Positions 61,158 to 64,000 of a DNA stretch of 64,000 nt are shown here, in pieces (position 1 is the first letter of the stretch; every line of letters begins with the position of its first letter). The DNA comes from Saccharothrix saharensis. Lineage in GTDB: Bacteria > Actinomycetota > Actinomycetes > Mycobacteriales > Pseudonocardiaceae. Location of the stretch: assembly GCF_006716745.1 (NCBI RefSeq), contig NZ_VFPP01000001.1, positions 8,505,386-8,569,385 of the forward strand, in the 5' to 3' direction. A program made the position numbers and the translations under genes. The notes beneath the pieces were generated by a model. That model had not been told where the DNA came from. It was given only the letters and a program-made list of their open reading frames with translations, and ran no database searches.

Positions 61158-62138
61158 ATGACCACGACCGAGACACGCCTCGTGCCCATGCCCGCCGAGG
61201 CGGCGCGCCTCCTGCCCTCCTTCGACGCCGAGCGGATGCTGGACGAGCTGACGTCCGTCCGCGAGCACAAGTGGGACCGCCAGCGGGTGTACGACGAGAA
61301 GGGCGTCGGCGCCGAGACCGACGTCGACTGGCGCTGCCTGGCGCTGCGCAGCCCCGGCGGCGACCCCACCCGCACCGACCCCGGCGGCCCGGGTGCGCAG
61401 GACTTCGCCGACACGTCCTGGCTCGACCGACTGCCCTACCTGCGCGAGGTGCTGGAGGCGATCCCCGCCCCGCTGCACGCCGTGCGCCTGATGGCGCTGG
61501 GGCCGGACACCGTCGGCATCGACCACCACGACCCGAAGTACGGCCCCCGCTGGGGCGTGGCCCGGTTGCACGTGCCGGTCGTCACCAACCCCGACGCGGT
61601 GCTCGTGCTCGACGGCGTCGAGCACAACTGGCAGCCGGGCACCTTCTGGTTCGGCGACTTCAGCCGCCTGCACCGGGTGCAGAACCACGGCGCCGAGACC
61701 CGCACCCACCTGGTCATCGACGCGCTCGTGGTGCCCGGCCTGGCCGCGGTGTTCCCCCCGGAGTGGCAGGAGTACTTCGACGACGGGGACGTGCTGTTCA
61801 ACCGGCAGAGCCAGCCGCAGCGCCCGCACGAGCGCCGGCGCTACGAGGTGGACTTCCGGTTGCCCGCGGGCTTCACGCTGTGGGAGGAGGAGACCGACTT
61901 CGACGGCCCCACCACGGCCGCCACCGTCCGCGACTCGGGAGACCTGCTCGTGCTGGAGGTGGAGAGCGGCCAGCGGCTGGGCCTGGTGCACCTCGGCGAC
62001 GGCGAGTACCGGTTCGCCGGCTGGAGCGAGGAGCGCACGATCCAGCTGTTCGTGGACGGCCCGACGCCCGGTGCCGTGCTGCGCGTGCGTGCGGGTCGTG
62101 AGGTGCGGGAAGCGACCGTGCCGCTGGACCGGCGATGA
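61158..62138 (+). CDS. Asp/Asn beta-hydroxylase-type Fe(II)/2-oxoglutarate oxygenase (326 aa)
   Basis: Aspartyl/asparaginyl hydroxylase family core: TVGIDHHDPKYGPRWGVARL with iron His/Asp, FWFGDFSRLHRVQNHG with the distal His, and ETRTHLVIDALVV with the 2-oxoglutarate Arg. The C-terminal ~120 residues are an extra beta-rich part (VLEVESGQRLGLVHLGDGEY). It probably hydroxylates (or epoxidises) an amino-acid or acyl-Dap intermediate. AGGAG precedes the ATG. The stop overlaps the next start (ATGA). Confidence 0.85.
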   Translation: MTTTETRLVPMPAEAARLLPSFDAERMLDELTSVREHKWDRQRVYDEKGVGAETDVDWRCLALRSPGGDPTRTDPGGPGAQDFADTSWLDRLPYLREVLEAIPAPLHAVRLMALGPDTVGIDHHDPKYGPRWGVARLHVPVVTNPDAVLVLDGVEHNWQPGTFWFGDFSRLHRVQNHGAETRTHLVIDALVVPGLAAVFPPEWQEYFDDGDVLFNRQSQPQRPHERRRYEVDFRLPAGFTLWEEETDFDGPTTAATVRDSGDLLVLEVESGQRLGLVHLGDGEYRFAGWSEERTIQLFVDGPTPGAVLRVRAGREVREATVPLDRR

Positions 62139-63421
62139 GCGCCGGTCGCCCGGCCGTCGTCGTCGTCACCGACCTGGTGGTGCTGTGCCGCCACCTCGAC
62201 CTCGTGGCGGAGATCCGCGGCCGGGACCTGGAACCGGTCCTGGTGTTCGGTCCCGAGACGCCCGCGGCCGAGCTGGCCGCCCGTCGGGCGGACCCGGCGC
62301 ACCCGCTGTCGTCGGTGACCGAGGTCGTGCACGTCCCCGACTACGGGTTGGACACCCTCCTCGGTGCCGTGGTCGGCCTGGGCGACCGCCTCGACGTGCG
62401 CGGCATCGTCTCGTGCGGCGAGTTGTTCGTCGACGCCGCCGGTGCGCTCGCGCAGGCCCTCGGCCTGCCGGGCCCCGGCGGCCAGGCGGCCAGGGTGGCG
62501 CGGAACAAGCTGCTCCAGCGGCTGACCGCGCCCTCCCTGGCGCCCCGCTGGCGGCTGGTCGGCCCGGACCGCCGGGTCGAGTGGGACGAGTTCCCGGCGG
62601 TGCTCAAGCCGATCGGCCGGATGTCCAGCTCCGGTGTGCTGGAGGTCGGCTCGCGGGCGGAGCTGGACGCCGCCCTCGCCGCAACCCCCGGCGACGAGCT
62701 GCTGCTGGTCGAGGAGCGGGTGCGCGGCCCCGAGTACTCCGTCGAGGCGCTGGTGCACGACGGCGAGGTGGTCTGGGCGGGCGTCACCGCCAAGCGCACC
62801 AACGAGAGCGGCACCGCGTTCTTCACCGAGATGGGGCACACGTCGCCGGCCGGAGGGCTGGACGCGAGGCAGGAGGACCTGCTGCTCGACGCCAACGCCG
62901 TGCTGCTCGACGCGCTCGGCTTCGGCAGCGGCATGAGCCACGCGGAGTTCCGGCTGGACGGCGGCCGAGTGGTGCTGATGGAGGTCGCGGCCCGGCCGCC
63001 CGGTGACGCCATCACCAAGCTGTGGCTGCTGTCGTCCGGGGCTCCGCTGGAGCCCGCCCTGCTCGACCTCGCGCTGGGCGTGCGGCCCAAGCCGCCCGCG
63101 CGGCTGCGGCGCGCGCAGCAGGTGTACCTGGACCACCCGCGCGGTGTGCTCCGCGACGTGCGGTGCGACGCGGCGGAGGTTTCGTGGATCACCGACGACG
63201 GGCGGTGGCCGGGGTTCGCCCCGGCCCAGCCGGACGCACCCGCCCGGCTGTGCGCGGTCGTCGTGACGCGCCGCCGCGGCGACGTGCTGGGCGAGGTCGC
63301 AGACTCCGGCGGTCGGTCGGTGTCCGTGGTCGTGGACTGCCCCTTGGGCGAGGACGTGGACGAGGTGGGCGCCCGGTTCGCGGGCACGGTCTCGTTCGTC
63401 GTGGAGGAGGTGGCGTCGTGA
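62135..63421 (+). CDS. ATP-grasp ligase (428 aa)
   Basis: ATP-grasp fold: RNKLLQRLTAPSLAPRWRLV at the start, the P-loop-like FPAVLKPIGRMSSSGVLEV, DELLLVEERVRGPEYSVEAL, and the Mg-binding LMEVAARPPGDAITKLWLL. These enzymes join a carboxylate to an amine (carboxylate-amine ligase), for example DdaF, which couples N-acyl-Dap to valine. It is coupled to the oxygenase gene (ATGA) and to the next gene (GTGA). A dipeptide-type product is likely. Confidence 0.9.
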   Translation: MSAGRPAVVVVTDLVVLCRHLDLVAEIRGRDLEPVLVFGPETPAAELAARRADPAHPLSSVTEVVHVPDYGLDTLLGAVVGLGDRLDVRGIVSCGELFVDAAGALAQALGLPGPGGQAARVARNKLLQRLTAPSLAPRWRLVGPDRRVEWDEFPAVLKPIGRMSSSGVLEVGSRAELDAALAATPGDELLLVEERVRGPEYSVEALVHDGEVVWAGVTAKRTNESGTAFFTEMGHTSPAGGLDARQEDLLLDANAVLLDALGFGSGMSHAEFRLDGGRVVLMEVAARPPGDAITKLWLLSSGAPLEPALLDLALGVRPKPPARLRRAQQVYLDHPRGVLRDVRCDAAEVSWITDDGRWPGFAPAQPDAPARLCAVVVTRRRGDVLGEVADSGGRSVSVVVDCPLGEDVDEVGARFAGTVSFVVEEVAS

Positions 63422-64000
63422 GCGTGGCGGAGACGACAACGGCCGACACCGTGGCGGTGCGGCGCATCCAGCGGTCGGACCCGGTCTTCGAGGACGTCGC
63501 GCCGGCCGGTGAGGTGGTGCCCGGGATGACCCGGCGCACCATCCTCACCTCCGGCGCGCCCCTGCCGTGGCACCGGTACCGCGGCGGGCAGCGCCAGGCG
63601 ATCCTCGGTGCGGCGGTGTTCGAGGGGCTGGCGGCCGACGAGGACGACGCCGACGCCCGGCTGGCGTCGGGGGACATCGCGCTGCGGCCGTGCCACGACC
63701 ACGGCGCGGTCGGCTCGTTGACCGGCGTGACCACGTGGTCCATGCCGGTCGTGGTGGTCCACGACCGGGCCAACGGCACCAGGGGTTTCTGCCGGCTCAA
63801 CGAGGGCGGCTCGACCGAGTCGTTGACCTTCGGCGTGTGGTCGGAGGGCGTCGCCAAGCAGCTCGCGCACGTGCGGGACGTCGTCGCGCCCGCGTTCGGG
63901 GCGGTGCTGCGCGCCACCGGCGGCCTGCCCGTGCGGCCGGTCGTGCGGCGGGCGTTGGCGATGGGCGACGACCTGCACAGCAGGCACACCGCGTCGGGCG
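63418..64000 (+). CDS. DUF1116 protein (YlbE/AllG-like), 3' end beyond window
   Basis: 194 residues are visible without a stop. The sequence VFEDVAPAGEVVPGMTRRTI, GQRQAILGAAVFEGLAADED, RPCHDHGAVGSLTGVTTWSM and FCRLNEGGSTESLTFG follows E. coli YlbE (AllG), a subunit of oxamate carbamoyltransferase with FdrA and YlbF. It is the sixth visible gene of the Dap operon, and its GTG overlaps the ATP-grasp stop. A carbamoyl-transfer role on a Dap amine or oxamate-type product is inferred. The remaining subunits, if present, lie to the right of the window. Confidence 0.85.
   Translation, partial: MSVAETTTADTVAVRRIQRSDPVFEDVAPAGEVVPGMTRRTILTSGAPLPWHRYRGGQRQAILGAAVFEGLAADEDDADARLASGDIALRPCHDHGAVGSLTGVTTWSMPVVVVHDRANGTRGFCRLNEGGSTESLTFGVWSEGVAKQLAHVRDVVAPAFGAVLRATGGLPVRPVVRRALAMGDDLHSRHTASG

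Noticed and set aside
1-64000. CRISPR arrays, tRNA or rRNA genes
   Set aside because: No regularly spaced repeats, no cloverleaf-like or rRNA-like sequence was recognised by eye; a dedicated scan could still find a tRNA.

Overview
The window is very GC-rich with tightly packed, frequently overlapping genes (ATGA and GTGA stop/start overlaps) and frequent GTG starts. It carries free-standing and multidomain NRPS parts and a Tat-exported flavoenzyme. This suggests a filamentous actinomycete, plausibly a Pseudonocardiales genus such as Saccharothrix, Actinosynnema or Lentzea; the genus is an inference and is not proven by any gene here.

Layout. (1) 1-6626, minus strand: six overlapping genes around an Hsp70. 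In order of transcription they are a J-domain-like protein without the HPD motif, the Hsp70, a pseudokinase/TPR protein, a membrane-anchored TPR protein, an 87-aa protein, and a TPR protein that runs off the window. No function is known to me for this set. (2) 7012-8122: a decayed IS30-family element with recognisable terminal inverted repeats. (3) 8152-19536, minus strand: an indigoidine-synthetase subcluster. It holds a single-module NRPS (A-oxidase-T-TE) with a 4-oxalocrotonate-tautomerase domain appended in frame, a maleate isomerase/Asp-Glu racemase family protein, a BBE-type bicovalent flavin oxidase, a beta-hydroxyacid dehydrogenase family reductase, a VOC protein, two MFS exporters and a TetR regulator. 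(4) 19617-20707: two small unrelated genes.

(5) 20774-54083: the centrepiece, a dissociated assembly line. It has aryl-glycine precursor genes: mandelate synthase (HmaS), mandelate oxidase (Hmo) and an HpgT-type aminotransferase. It also has a thiamine-dependent E1 alpha/beta pair, four stand-alone AMP ligases, six carrier-protein domains, three condensation proteins, three thioesterases, a FabF-type ketosynthase, and a KASIII plus a shrunken KASIII-like partner. A PhyH oxygenase, two MGT glycosyltransferases, an alpha/beta hydrolase, a serine hydrolase and two ABC exporters complete it. There is no modular megasynthase. The likely logic is: (hydroxy)phenylpyruvate to mandelate to phenylglyoxylate, then either transamination to an arylglycine or E1-catalysed decarboxylation to an aroyl unit. 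Loading, condensation and release would run on discrete proteins, followed by oxygenation, glycosylation and export. The product is not one I recognise.

(6) 54182-55324: a divergent XRE-cupin/GNAT pair whose start codons both lie in one 37-bp palindrome. (7) 55325-56063: a stretch without a firm gene, holding two copies of an operator-like repeat. (8) 56064 to the right edge, plus strand: a second biosynthetic operon. It has the SbnA/SbnB route to 2,3-diaminopropionate, a PaaK-like AMP ligase, an AsnB-type amidotransferase, an Asp/Asn-hydroxylase-type oxygenase, an ATP-grasp ligase and a truncated DUF1116 (oxamate carbamoyltransferase-type) protein. This resembles the logic of dapdiamide assembly (ligase, amidotransferase, oxygenase, ATP-grasp on Dap), with a carbamoyl-transfer twist.

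I saw no tRNA, rRNA or CRISPR array. I also saw no phosphopantetheinyl transferase and no SARP/LuxR pathway activator. All assignments come from reading translated motifs, not from database searches.
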